Part shown: one piece after another, positions 1 to 5,740 of the stretch
Numbering within the stretch: position 1 is the stretch's first letter
Layout: the number at the start of each line of letters is the position of its first letter
Assembly: GCA_902470895.1 (NCBI GenBank)
Contig: CABRID010000097.1
Coordinates: forward strand, 1 to 7,508
Source of the DNA: an uncultured Collinsella sp.
GTDB lineage: Bacteria > Actinomycetota > Coriobacteriia > Coriobacteriales > Coriobacteriaceae
DNA length: 7,508 nucleotides
Direction: 5' to 3'
Position numbers and translations under genes: made by a program
The notes under the pieces: model-generated
The model's input: only the letters and a program-made list of their open reading frames with translations
The model's database searches: none
What the model was told of the DNA's origin: nothing

Positions 1-50
1 GATCTAAACAAGGAGTATCGTCGGCAGCGTCAGATGTGTATAAGAGACAG
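1..50 (+). other. Illumina Nextera adapter left on contig end (artefact)
   Basis: Bases 18-50 match the 33-base Nextera read-1 transposase adapter exactly: TCGTCGGCAGCGTC followed by AGATGTGTATAAGAGACAG. Bases 10-17 (AAGGAGTA) are the sequence of a standard Nextera i5 index (S507/N507). Bases 1-9 (GATCTAAAC) are the end of the P5 oligo, GATCTACAC, with one mismatch at base 7. The order P5 tail, index, adapter is that of a library molecule, so this is read-through carried into the assembly. Genomic sequence starts at about base 51. Any frame starting here (Met-Cys-Ile-Arg-Asp-Arg) is spurious. Confidence 0.97.
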
Positions 51-78
51 AGCTGGCAGGGTGTTTTCCGTCTACTTG

Positions 79-2847
79 CTACAGCAGCTCGCCGTGGCGG
101 GCAATGTAGCGGCGCTTTGCCAGCTGGGTGAGCGCGATATAGGCGGTAACGATGCCAATGAGCAGCCCAAAAAAGCTCGCGGGCAGCGTCATGAGGTCGA
201 GTGCATCGGCGATGGGACTTGCCGGCAGCCAGGTGACAAGCGCCAGGCCTAGCACGGTGAGCGCGCACAGCGCGGGCGCGGCGTGGTCGCGCGGGCTCGG
301 CAGGCGCGGGGAGCGCAGCATGTGGACCACGAGTGTCTGCGACCACATGGACTCGACAAACCAGCCGCTCTGGAAGAGCGCAGCAAAGGTCGCCATACCC
401 GCGACGTCGCCCGCGGCGGCAAGCTCGGACCAGCTTGCGTCCACGGCGGCGGGGCACACGACAAAGAAGAGCGCGGCGAAGGTCACGATGTCAAACAGCG
501 AGCTCACGGGGCCCAGCTCGAGCATAAAGCCCTTGATGGACGCGGCGTCCCAGGCACGCGGGCGGGCAGTCCAGGCGTCATCGACGGTGTCCCACGGCAG
601 CGCGATGCACACGATCTCGTAGACCAGCGACAGCAGTACCAGCTGCAGGGCGCTCATGGGCAAAAACGGCAAGAACAGGCTCGCGACGGTCACGGACAGC
701 ACATTGCCAAAGTTGGAGCTCACCGTGGTCTTGAGGTGCTTGAGCAGGTTGCCGTAAGTGCGGCGGCCTTCGATGATGCCGCGCTCGAGCACGCCCAGGT
801 CCTTCTGAAGCAAGATGATATCGGCGGATTCCTTGGCAATATCGACGGCCGAATCGACCGAGATGCCGCAATCGCTCGCGCGCATGGCGGCGGCGTCGTT
901 GATGCCGTCGCCCATAAAGCCCACGGTGTGGCCGAGCATCTCGCGCATGATACGTACCAGGCGCGCCTTCTGCAGCGGCGAGAGCTTGGCGAAGAGGTGG
1001 GTTTTCTCGGCGCGCTCGGCAAGCTCGGCATCATCGAGCGCATCGATCTCGGAGCCTAGCAAGACGTTGCTTGCGTCGATGCCGATCTGCTCGCAGACGG
1101 TGGCGGCGACGCGGTCGTTGTCGCCGGTCAGGACCTTGACCGCCACGCCCTTGGCCTCGAGGGTGGCGACGGCGCCCGCGGCACTCGCCTTGGGCGGGTC
1201 GAGGAAGGCCAAAAAGCCCATCAACACCATGTCGCATTCGTCGGCAATGCCAAACTCGCCCACGCAGCGCGGATTGGTCTTCTGCGCCACGACAATTACG
1301 CGTAGGCCCTCGGCGTTAAGTCCGGCGATCTGCTTGCGAATCTGGGCGAGCTTCTCGTCGGTGAGCGGCTGAGCGATGCCATCGATCTCGACAAAGGAGC
1401 AGATCTCGAGCATTTCCTCGGCAGCGCCCTTGGTAACCATCTGGGTTTTGCCTTGGGCGTCGGCGACAACTACGCTCAGGCGACGGCGCGAGAAATCGAA
1501 GGGAACCTCGTCGACCTTGGTATAGCGGTCGCGCAGACTCTGACCCAGCATAGAATCGGGCACGACGGTCGAGGGCGTCACATCGGCACGGTCGATTACG
1601 GCCAGGTCGATAAGGTTTTTGAGGCCGGTTTGGAAGAAGCTATTCAAAAATGCATGGCGCAGCACGCGTGCGTCTTCGTTGCCGTCGGTGCTGAGATGGC
1701 GCTCGAGCACGATGCAGTCTTCGGTGAGGGTGCCGGTCTTGTCGCAGCACAGGACGTCCATCGCGCCGAGGTTTTGAATCGCCGGCAGCTCCTTGACGAT
1801 AACCTGGCGACGGGCGAGGTCCTTGGCGCCCTGCGATAGGCTCGTGGTCACGATGACGGGAAGCATTTGCGGCGTGATGCCCACGGCCACGCTCGTGGCG
1901 AACAGCAGCGCGTCGATGACGTTGCCCTTGGTGGCGGCGTTGATGGCAAAGACGGCCGGCGCCATAACGAGCATGAGGCGTACGAGCAACATGGAGACGC
2001 TCGAGACGCCGCGGTCAAACGCGCTCTTTTCGCCGCGCCCGTTGAGCATCTTGGCGATGCCGCCCAGGTAGGTGTCCGAGCCGGTGGCAACGACAAGCGC
2101 CATGGCGGCGCCGTTTTGCACGGAGGTGCCGGTAAAGACGATGTTCTTGCAGGCAGAGAGTGGCAGTGCGGAGCCGTCGGCGCCCTCGACGACGGTGACG
2201 GCGGTGGTCTTCTCGACGGCCTCGCTCTCGCCGGTGAGTGCGGACTCGATCACAAACAGGTCGCGCGCGGTGATGATGCGGGCATCTGCCGGCACCATAT
2301 CGCCGGCAGAGAGACGGATTACATCGCCGGGGACGAGCTCGTCGAAGGGGATCTCGATGCGCTCGCCGTCGCGCAGGGCGGTGCAAGTGTTGGAGACCAG
2401 GTCCTTGAGGGCCTCGGCCGCATTGCCGCTGCGGGCTTCCTGGATAAACTTCATGCCGCCCGATACCAGCAGCATGGTGCCGATGACGATGACCGTGGAG
2501 GGGTCGCGCTGCGGCTCGGGTACGGCGAACACGTCGATGTAGAGCGAGACCAGCGCGAGCGCGGCGAGGATGCCGGCGAAGGGATCGATGAACGCGTCGG
2601 CGATGCGGCGGGCGAGCGTTTTGGTCGTTGCCTCGATGGTGTTGGGGCCGACGGCGTTCAGGCGCTCAGTTGCCTGCTCGACGGTGAGGCCGTTTGCCGT
2701 GGCGTCAAGCAGTACGAGGGCGTCCTCGGCACTATGGGTGGCGGCGAATATGGTGTTCTTGGATAGGCCGGTATGAGCGGCAGGGCGCGCCGTGCGGCGG
2801 CGCTTGGAGATGGCTTCGAGTACCGTGACGGTTTTGAGCATCAGCAT
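79..2847 (-). CDS. mgtA: Magnesium-translocating P-type ATPase (MgtA/MgtB family, P3B)
   Basis: A 922-residue inner-membrane pump that uses ATP to import Mg2+ when the ion is scarce. Family motifs appear in order: actuator-domain TGES at residues 205-208; the M4 ion-site segment GITPQMLPVIV near 323-333; the phosphorylation motif DKTGTLT with Asp369; the MgtA-typical NSFFQTGLKNLID near 402-414; TGDN at 574-577; and the hinge GDGINDAA at 646-653. Hydrophobic membrane segments lie near 85-125, 285-335 and throughout the C-terminal quarter. Length fits the family (about 900) and the TAG stop lies at 79-81, so the gene is complete despite the adapter junction 28 bases away. The start is supported by AAGGAGGA ending 4 bases before ATG; a second ATG (Met3) is possible. 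It diverges from pyrE behind a long leader. M4 reads TPQMLP where enterobacterial MgtA has TPEMLP. Confidence 0.96.
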   Translation of the reverse strand: MLMLKTVTVLEAISKRRRTARPAAHTGLSKNTIFAATHSAEDALVLLDATANGLTVEQATERLNAVGPNTIEATTKTLARRIADAFIDPFAGILAALALVSLYIDVFAVPEPQRDPSTVIVIGTMLLVSGGMKFIQEARSGNAAEALKDLVSNTCTALRDGERIEIPFDELVPGDVIRLSAGDMVPADARIITARDLFVIESALTGESEAVEKTTAVTVVEGADGSALPLSACKNIVFTGTSVQNGAAMALVVATGSDTYLGGIAKMLNGRGEKSAFDRGVSSVSMLLVRLMLVMAPAVFAINAATKGNVIDALLFATSVAVGITPQMLPVIVTTSLSQGAKDLARRQVIVKELPAIQNLGAMDVLCCDKTGTLTEDCIVLERHLSTDGNEDARVLRHAFLNSFFQTGLKNLIDLAVIDRADVTPSTVVPDSMLGQSLRDRYTKVDEVPFDFSRRRLSVVVADAQGKTQMVTKGAAEEMLEICSFVEIDGIAQPLTDEKLAQIRKQIAGLNAEGLRVIVVAQKTNPRCVGEFGIADECDMVLMGFLAFLDPPKASAAGAVATLEAKGVAVKVLTGDNDRVAATVCEQIGIDASNVLLGSEIDALDDAELAERAEKTHLFAKLSPLQKARLVRIMREMLGHTVGFMGDGINDAAAMRASDCGISVDSAVDIAKESADIILLQKDLGVLERGIIEGRRTYGNLLKHLKTTVSSNFGNVLSVTVASLFLPFLPMSALQLVLLSLVYEIVCIALPWDTVDDAWTARPRAWDAASIKGFMLELGPVSSLFDIVTFAALFFVVCPAAVDASWSELAAAGDVAGMATFAALFQSGWFVESMWSQTLVVHMLRSPRLPSPRDHAAPALCALTVLGLALVTWLPASPIADALDLMTLPASFFGLLIGIVTAYIALTQLAKRRYIARHGELL

Positions 2848-2986
2848 AGGGTCCTCCTTGTTGAGGGGAGTTAGCGTACGTGTCGTATTTGCTTCAAAAA
2901 ACCTAGATGTCGCTCACGTCAAGCTCTTGAGCCCACAAAGGGTGCAGCGCGCCTTTGTGGTGGTTTTGGCGATCTGCCGGTGGCGT

Positions 2987-3058
2987 TTATGCGTGTGCGG
3001 AGTCCTCGCGGCGTGCCGAGGGCGACATGCAGGTTTTTCGACTAGGACTGCCTTCCAT
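2987..3058 (-). CDS. Putative 23-residue leader peptide upstream of mgtA
   Basis: An ATG at 3058 opens a frame of 23 codons ending TAA at 2987-2989. It is preceded by AGGAGGTG (3070-3063), close to the ideal anti-16S match, with 6 bases between AGGAGG and ATG; this is as strong as any site in the window and hard to explain without translation. The peptide begins MEGSPSRKTC, continues MSPSARREDS and ends Ala-His-Ala. It has prolines at 5 and 13, three arginines and no hydrophobic segment, so it is not a membrane peptide. It resembles enteric MgtL in position, not in sequence, since there is no proline run. Both the long-range helix and the rival stem of the leader overlap the frame, so ribosome progress could choose between them. 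Function is inferred. Confidence 0.5.
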   Translation of the reverse strand: MEGSPSRKTCMSPSARREDSAHA

Positions 3059-3093
3059 GGCACACCTCCTAAAGGCTGAGCGCAGCGCGCTTT

Positions 3094-3114
3094 GGGTATC
3101 TCGTACCCCTTTTT
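3094..3114 (+). terminator. Weak terminator-like hairpin between mgtA and pyrE
   Basis: GGGTA (3094-3098), loop TCTCG and TACCC (3104-3108) form a 5-bp stem followed by CTTTTT on the plus strand. No plus-strand gene lies directly upstream, so it could stop antisense transcription, end an unrecognised plus-strand RNA, or be chance. On the minus strand it would be a hairpin near the 5' end of the mgtA transcript, with no T run after it. Confidence 0.3.
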
Positions 3115-3125
3115 AATCCGCCCGT

Positions 3126-3154
3126 ATTCTTGATGAGGGGGTTTGACATGTCAA
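3126..3154 (-). promoter_or_regulatory. Putative mgtA promoter
   Basis: Reading the minus strand, TTGACA (3154-3149) is a perfect -35. Seventeen bases later AAGAAT (3131-3126) matches the -10 consensus at 4 of 6 positions. Transcription would begin near 3119, giving the long mgtA leader. The -35 is one half of the palindrome at 3143-3154, so a protein bound there would block it. Confidence 0.45.
3143..3154. promoter_or_regulatory. Perfect palindrome TTGACATGTCAA, possible operator
   Basis: A 12-base perfect palindrome between the divergent genes mgtA and pyrE, flanked by GGGGGT on the left and CCCC on the right, so the symmetry extends further if one base is skipped. It overlaps the mgtA -35. 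The plus-strand half also reads TTGACA, but no good -10 follows it toward pyrE. A dimeric repressor is plausible; the family is not identifiable. Confidence 0.4.
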
Positions 3155-3284
3155 CCCCATTGTTCGGAAAACCATTTCCCCTGACAAAGCCTTTACAGAA
3201 TGCCGTGGCCCCAAAGCGCGCCCGCATCGACGCTTCGCCTGCGCTAAACTGGAAGGCACGTACGCGATTACGAGAGGAGCCCGC

Positions 3285-3968
3285 ATGGAGGCTTACAAGC
3301 AAGAGTTCATCAAGTTTATGGTCGAGTCCGACGTCCTTAAGTTCGGCAGCTTTACGCTCAAGAGCGGCCGTCAGTCCCCGTTCTTTATGAACGCCGGCGC
3401 TTACGTGACGGGCTATCAGCTCAAGAAGCTGGGCGAGTATTACGCCCAGGCCATCCACGATAACTTTGGCGACGACTTTGACGTGCTGTTTGGACCGGCC
3501 TACAAGGGTATTCCGCTGGCCGTCGTGACCGCCATTGCCTACCATGAGCTGTACGGCAAGGAGGTCAAGTACTGCTGCGACCGCAAGGAGGCCAAGGACC
3601 ACGGCGCCGACAAGGGTAACCTGCTGGGCTATGAGCCCCAGGACGGCGATCGCGTGGTCATGGTCGAGGACGTCACCACCAGCGGTAAGTCCATCGACGA
3701 GACCTATCCCAAGGTCAAGGCTGCTGCCGATGTCGAGATTAAGGGCCTGATCGTGTCCCTCAACCGCATGGAGGTCGGCAAGGGTGGCGTGACCACCGCC
3801 CAGAAGGAGATCGAGGCCAAGTACGGTTTCCCCGTCGCGAGCATCGTCTCCATGGCCGAGGTCGTCGAGACCCTCTATAACCACGAGATCGACGGCAAGG
3901 TCGTCATCGATGACGAGCTCAAGACCGCCATCGACGCCTACTACGAGCAGTACGGAGCTCAGGAGTAG
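3285..3968 (+). CDS. pyrE: Orotate phosphoribosyltransferase
   Basis: A 227-residue cytoplasmic enzyme that joins orotate to PRPP to give OMP, the fifth step of de novo UMP synthesis. The N-terminal FTLKSGRQSPFFMNAG (residues 23-38) is typical of OPRTases. The flexible catalytic loop is DRKEAKDHG (99-107), with Arg100, Lys101 and Lys104 as the usual catalytic and PRPP-contact residues. The PRPP-binding loop is VVMVEDVTTSGKS (124-136). Length is close to the E. coli enzyme (213). The ATG at 3285 follows AGAGGAG with a 5-base gap. The gene stands alone, with no other pyr gene next to it; it diverges from mgtA and is followed immediately by a hairpin and a terminator. No attenuator or PyrR-type leader is evident in the 130 bases before it. 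Confidence 0.96.
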   Translation: MEAYKQEFIKFMVESDVLKFGSFTLKSGRQSPFFMNAGAYVTGYQLKKLGEYYAQAIHDNFGDDFDVLFGPAYKGIPLAVVTAIAYHELYGKEVKYCCDRKEAKDHGADKGNLLGYEPQDGDRVVMVEDVTTSGKSIDETYPKVKAAADVEIKGLIVSLNRMEVGKGGVTTAQKEIEAKYGFPVASIVSMAEVVETLYNHEIDGKVVIDDELKTAIDAYYEQYGAQE

Positions 3969-4078
3969 TTACGGCGTTTTACCAAACGCCGTAACCGGTC
4001 GACGCTGCGCGGGCCGCATTTGGACAATCTGACGTTCAACTTCAAGGGCGCGACCAGAAGGTCAGCGCCCTTTCGTTT
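3969..4078 (+). repeat. Post-gene two-hairpin element, copy 1
   Basis: The element begins the base after the pyrE stop. Hairpin 1 has 11-base arms TTACGGCGTTT (3969-3979) and AAACGCCGTAA (3984-3994) around TACC. A linker with TCGACGCTGC (3999-4008) and CAATCTG...TTCAACTTC (4025-4043) leads to hairpin 2, the terminator. The same arrangement follows the lipoprotein gene at 7411. The two align without a gap over the 98 available bases, with about 73 identical by hand count. The arms match perfectly in both copies although one base pair differs (A-T here, G-C there). I do not know a named family for it. Confidence 0.75.
4044..4078 (+). terminator. Rho-independent terminator of pyrE
   Basis: AAGGGCGC (4044-4051) pairs with GCGCCCTT (4065-4072). 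Inside it GACC pairs with GGTC around AGAA, with one bulged A at 4064. TTTCGTTT follows from 4071. It is the second hairpin of the repeated element and the only strong terminator after pyrE. Confidence 0.85.
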
Positions 4079-4231
4079 CACGTCACCTTGCCTCAAATGC
4101 GACCCGCTCGCTGTCCGTTCTCTACCTGCGGCGTCGTCTTGCTCCGAATGCGGCTCGCTCGCTGTCGTTGCCGAAACATCGGCGTTGCCGGACTAGTCAT
4201 TGGGGACGTTCATAAATGACTACTCAGGAAT
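4079..4231. other. Non-coding spacer with imperfect repeats
   Basis: No credible gene. Two imperfect copies of AATGCG-C-CGCTCGCTGTC lie about 50 bases apart (around 4096-4115 and 4146-4166). At 4194-4222 an 8-bp inverted repeat, TAGTCATT and AATGACTA, encloses GGGGACGTTCATA. This resembles REP-type palindromes, but no transposase is present. The AT-richer island with the Fic gene starts just after. Confidence 0.5.
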
Positions 4232-4295
4232 GAGCGTGGATAATCTCCCGTTTTTGGCCTGTGTGCGGGCTCAAAGTGGGAGATTATCCACGCTC
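4232..4295. repeat. Long inverted repeat (hairpin element), copy A, downstream of the Fic gene
   Basis: Arms GAGCGTGGATAATCTCCC (4232-4249) and GGGAGATTATCCACGCTC (4278-4295) are perfect over 18 bp with a 28-base loop. The loop contains GTTTTTGGCC and GGGCTCAAAG, themselves partly complementary. It starts 26 bases past the Fic stop codon and could protect or end that transcript, but no T run follows it on either strand. A related copy lies beyond the other end of the Fic gene at 5667-5736. Confidence 0.85.
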
Positions 4296-4321
4296 GCTTT
4301 AATTTGCTTGGGCTGCGGTGT

Positions 4322-5494
4322 CTATCTAATCGGCTCGGCGTCTTCCCTGAGAATCGAAAGATACTCTTCATACCCGTACTGCCGGTATCTCTGTCTTGAC
4401 TCGTCGAGAGGACGGAGGATACCCAATTCTTCAAATGATTTGACGAGCGAGCTCGCGGTACTCCTGCCGATATCGAGTTGGGCAGCGATGAATGCGGTGT
4501 CGACGATGGGGTGCTCTTCAAGAATGCCCAACAGCCTTTGCCCGTTTGCAGCAGTCCTTCCGAGATTTTCGGTAATGGTTGCTGTGGAACGGTTATGGAG
4601 GTCAACAAGGTTTTTTAAAGACCCTACCGAGTCCTTCGCACTCTCGAGAAGACTGTTGCAGAAAAACTCTATCCATTCCTCGTAAGTGCCTCTCTCCCTT
4701 ACGGATGTGAGTTGCCGGTAGTACTCGCTTCGATTTTTCTTGAACTGGAACGATGGATAGAACAAGCAAGAATGAAGAACGCCATCATTGATGAGCATAA
4801 GTGTAATGAGAAGCCTGCCCAGGCGACCGTTTCCGTCTAGGAATGGATGGGCAGTTTCAAATTGGTAATGGACGAGCGCCGCCCGCACAATCGGATCCAT
4901 TTCGACTTGAGGCTCATTGATAAAGCGTTCGAGGTCCTGGAGCGTGTTGCTCAAATCTTCAATGTTTGGAGGGACAAACGATGCGGTTGCAATGGTGCAG
5001 CCTGAGGGGCCAATCCAGTTTTGTGAGGAGCGCAGCTCGCCTGGATTCTTCTCCGTTCCGCGCACTCCGTCCAGCAGGACCGCATGAACTTGCCTAAGAA
5101 GTCTCGTGCACAAGGGCATCTTTTTGAGCAGTTCTACGCCGCGGTCGACAGCACGGACGTAATTCACGACGTCTGCGACATCTTTATGATGGAGTTGTGT
5201 TTGCGATGGACTAAGTAGGTCGTCAAACGTGCACTGGGTTCCCTCAATTTGCGAAGAAAGGAGTGCTTCTTTGCGCACGTACATTGTCAGATACATGTCG
5301 GCGTTGGGAACAAAGTAGAGCATGCCTTCAAGCTCTCCAAGCTTTCGTGAGCATGCGGAAAGCGTGCGATAGGTTTCCTCGGTGAGGTTTAGCTGCCTCA
5401 ATGATTGCAAGGGCGATGGAAAAAAAGAATAGTAAGCCAATTTCCCCGATAGATTATTGCGGAGCGTTCCCTGGCCGTTCTCCTCGATTTGCAT
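4322..5494 (-). CDS. Fic-family protein AMP-transferase with self-inhibitory helix and C-terminal winged helix
   Basis: A 390-residue protein. The Fic core motif HPFLDGNGRLGR (residues 216-227) has the catalytic His and the phosphate-binding GNGR. Enzymes with this motif usually transfer AMP from ATP to a protein hydroxyl. Before it, SSQIEG (80-85) fits the inhibitory [S/T]xxxE[G/N] helix of class II Fic proteins, so it probably needs no separate antitoxin. Residues about 315-365 look like a winged helix-turn-helix (QLDIGRSTASSLVKSFEELGIL). The order Fic_N, Fic, wHTH and the length match SoFic-like proteins. The ATG at 5494 is chosen because GGAGGG sits 4 bases ahead of it; the ATG at 5506 (394 aa) has no such site. 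The gene is AT-richer than its neighbours and flanked by hairpin repeats, suggesting transfer. A T7 run encodes Phe-Phe near the start. The target is unknown. Confidence 0.92.
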   Translation of the reverse strand: MQIEENGQGTLRNNLSGKLAYYSFFPSPLQSLRQLNLTEETYRTLSACSRKLGELEGMLYFVPNADMYLTMYVRKEALLSSQIEGTQCTFDDLLSPSQTQLHHKDVADVVNYVRAVDRGVELLKKMPLCTRLLRQVHAVLLDGVRGTEKNPGELRSSQNWIGPSGCTIATASFVPPNIEDLSNTLQDLERFINEPQVEMDPIVRAALVHYQFETAHPFLDGNGRLGRLLITLMLINDGVLHSCLFYPSFQFKKNRSEYYRQLTSVRERGTYEEWIEFFCNSLLESAKDSVGSLKNLVDLHNRSTATITENLGRTAANGQRLLGILEEHPIVDTAFIAAQLDIGRSTASSLVKSFEELGILRPLDESRQRYRQYGYEEYLSILREDAEPIR

Positions 5495-5520
5495 CGCGCC
5501 CTCCATATCTTTAGTGCCGG

Positions 5521-5623
5521 AAACTCGTTATTAGGCTAATCATATCAATTCTAATAACGAGTTTAAGGATTAAATAGTTATTAGAATTGATGTAAACAAT
5601 CTAATGATAAGAAGTCGTTATTA
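5521..5623 (-). promoter_or_regulatory. Promoter and clustered operator-like inverted repeats of the Fic gene
   Basis: An AT-rich stretch, sharply different from its surroundings. AAACTCGTTATTAG (5521-5534) and CTAATAACGAGTTT (5551-5564) form a 14-bp inverted repeat. ATCAATTCTAATAAC (5544-5558) and GTTATTAGAATTGAT (5577-5591) form a 15-bp one that shares its middle arm. A further TCGTTATTA lies at 5615-5623. On the minus strand TTTACA (5596-5591) and TTTAAT (5574-5569), 16 bases apart, make a good promoter, and the repeats overlap it. Autoregulation through the Fic protein's own winged helix is a reasonable inference. Confidence 0.65.
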
Positions 5624-5666
5624 CTTGACCATGGAGCTCGGCTTGGTACAGGGGGTCATCCAAAAT

Positions 5667-5736
5667 GAACGTGGATAATCTCCTGTTTTTGGCTCGGTGA
5701 CGGCCTCAAAGTCAAAGTGGAAGATTATCCACGCTC
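5667..5736. repeat. Hairpin element, copy B, upstream of the Fic gene
   Basis: Left arm GAACGTGGATAATCTCCT (5667-5684) and right arm GGAAGATTATCCACGCTC (5719-5736) pair at 15 of 18 positions plus one G-T. The copy has the same orientation as copy A, and the GTTTTTGGC and CTCAAAGT loop segments are conserved. Here the loop carries a CAAAGT duplication (CTCAAAGTCAAAGT). Copy A is perfect in its arms and copy B has drifted. Confidence 0.85.
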
Positions 5737-5740
5737 GTTA

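Larger units (their letters stand above)
2848..3119 (-). promoter_or_regulatory. Candidate structured leader RNA of mgtA with upstream ORF
   Basis: If transcription starts from the promoter proposed at 3126-3154, mgtA mRNA carries about 270 untranslated bases. The stretch holds a 23-codon ORF (2987-3058) and several possible helices. A long-range pair is AAAAACCTAGATGTCGC (2897-2913, plus-strand reading) with GCGACATGCAGGTTTTT (3022-3038); 15 of 17 positions are complementary around a 2x2 internal loop. Inside it lie CCTCG/CGAGG (3004-3008 with 3017-3021) and an 8-bp hairpin CCACAAAG/CTTTGTGG (2933-2940 with 2953-2960). A rival stem AGTCCT/AGGACT (3001-3006 with 3044-3049) cannot nest with the long pair. 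I do not recognise the M-box or yybP-ykoY consensus. Mg2+ control is inferred from the downstream gene and the known enteric mgtA leader, not read directly from the sequence. Confidence 0.5.

Noticed and set aside
34..252. Plus-strand open frame starting in the first 50 bases
   Set aside because: It begins inside the Nextera adapter (Met-Cys-Ile-Arg-Asp-Arg is the usual artefact translation) and continues antisense to mgtA.
1867..2766. 299-codon plus-strand open frame, and another at 283-1059
   Set aside because: Both are antisense to mgtA. GC-rich codon use leaves the opposite strand open; their products are Gly/Asp/His-rich with no motifs.
2848..3119. M-box (ykoK) Mg2+ riboswitch ahead of mgtA
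   Set aside because: I looked for the conserved GTTAGGTGAGGCTCC and GACGCCAATGGGT segments on the minus strand and did not find them.
3069..3884. 271-codon minus-strand open frame
   Set aside because: Antisense to pyrE, whose motifs are unmistakable; low-complexity product.
4322..5494. Fic-antitoxin pair
   Set aside because: No small antitoxin gene adjoins; the inhibitory SxxxEG helix is inside the same protein.
4232..5736. Replication origin based on DnaA-like boxes
   Set aside because: Only four near-consensus sites, all within two copies of one repeat; no dnaA/dnaN genes and no larger cluster.
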